Positions 46,033 through 46,348 of a stretch of 46,348 nucleotides of DNA are shown here, one piece after another (within the stretch, counting starts at the first letter, position 1; each line of letters opens with the position of its first letter). The position numbers were made by a program, and so were the translations under genes. A model generated the notes under the pieces. It made no database searches and was not told the DNA's origin. It worked only from the letters and a program-made list of their open reading frames with translations. Source of the DNA: Saccoglossus kowalevskii (Eukaryota; Hemichordata; Enteropneusta; Harrimaniidae); assembly GCF_000003605.2 (NCBI RefSeq), contig NW_003109096.1, positions 129,070-175,417 on the forward strand, given 5' to 3'.

Positions 46033-46062
46033 CCTTATATGGCAATAGTCTTAATGACGTCA
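46033..46062. promoter_or_regulatory. CArG box next to a palindromic CRE
   Basis: CCTTATATGG (46033-46042) is a perfect SRF-binding CArG box and TGACGTCA (46055-46062) a perfect CREB site, 12 bases apart. The pair is the regulatory combination of immediate-early genes such as fos. Which gene it would serve is not visible in the window. Confidence 0.55.
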
Positions 46063-46069
46063 CAATATT

Positions 46070-46348
46070 TACTAATCGCAATAACACATGCCACAAAACT
46101 CGCACAGAAAAATAACAAGTCACAAGTTCAACAAAAGTCAATAAATGTGAAAGCTCATACACATTAAACTAAATCAGTGGAAACCAGCAACCATGTTGTT
46201 GACATATTTTCCGTTCAACTTGAGCAAGTGTCCAAAATTCGCGCGCTGGCGAATACAATTTTGGCGGCAAACAAACCACAAATCCAAAATGTAATGCTTG
46301 CAACTCAGATCCGACACGGACAATATCTCAGCACAACAACATTGAAAC
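46070..46348. other. Window end, no gene seen
   Basis: No exon was recognised. A GC-richer patch GCGCGCTGGCGAATAC and TTTTGGCGGCAAAC (E2F-like GGCGG core) lies at 46238-46270, possibly more promoter DNA. Confidence 0.35.

Overview
Animal genomic DNA: AT-rich, intron-bearing, repeat-dense, with two assembly gaps (11318-11702 and 32040-32248). Spliceosomal exon borders, a Rho-kinase (ROCK) gene fragment, death-effector-domain (DED) and NACHT immune-receptor exons, a DIRS-like tyrosine-recombinase retrotransposon and a mariner remnant point to an invertebrate metazoan. Expanded DED/NACHT families suggest a marine invertebrate, but the phylum cannot be fixed from the sequence.

Layout. 1-9 kb: no convincing gene; minisatellites, CCAAT-rich tandem units, two opposed arrays of a repeat with a conserved GGC-CATTTTG-type core, and direct and inverted repeat copies. 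9-15.7 kb and 22.6-27.5 kb: a mosaic of locally duplicated modules. One module type carries a minus-strand exon for the C-terminal part of a DED; there are three copies (10.9, 14.1 and 24.8 kb), each with a conserved splice acceptor, an open DED frame, a stop, then a conserved splice donor. A possible start exon (MADSVNVSKENNWENM) lies at 25.4 kb.

16.7-19.5 kb, minus strand: a NOD-like receptor (NLR) relic. A DED-like exon splices in phase to a NACHT exon, followed by winged-helix-like and C-terminal sequence broken by at least four frame changes. Its P-loop and Walker B are altered. The intron between the DED-like and NACHT exons holds two perfect three-unit heat-shock elements plus a TATA box and an initiator-like site, so an internal stress-inducible promoter is plausible. 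19.85-20.9 kb: broken mariner.

30.2-37.6 kb, plus strand: seven exons resembling ROCK, from the kinase C-terminal tail to the end of the coiled coil. No kinase exons are seen upstream, most of the coiled coil is missing between exons 1 and 2, and several exons carry frameshifts, which suggests a partial, intron-containing duplicate that is decaying. Its introns hold a roughly 155-bp minisatellite and other repeats.

39.9-44.1 kb: a DIRS-like element in plus orientation with broken gag, an RT that lacks one residue of the YIDD box, RNase H, and an intact tyrosine recombinase. A 145-bp segment just 3' of it recurs in the same orientation at 33.3 kb. 45.6-46.1 kb: a strong TATA box and, further on, a CArG box beside a palindromic CRE, probably promoter DNA.

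The most promising biology is the DED/NACHT neighbourhood: DED half-exons have been copied, the exon appears to differ between copies more than its own flanking introns, and a shared stop could give DED-only proteins beside a receptor whose NACHT domain looks disabled.
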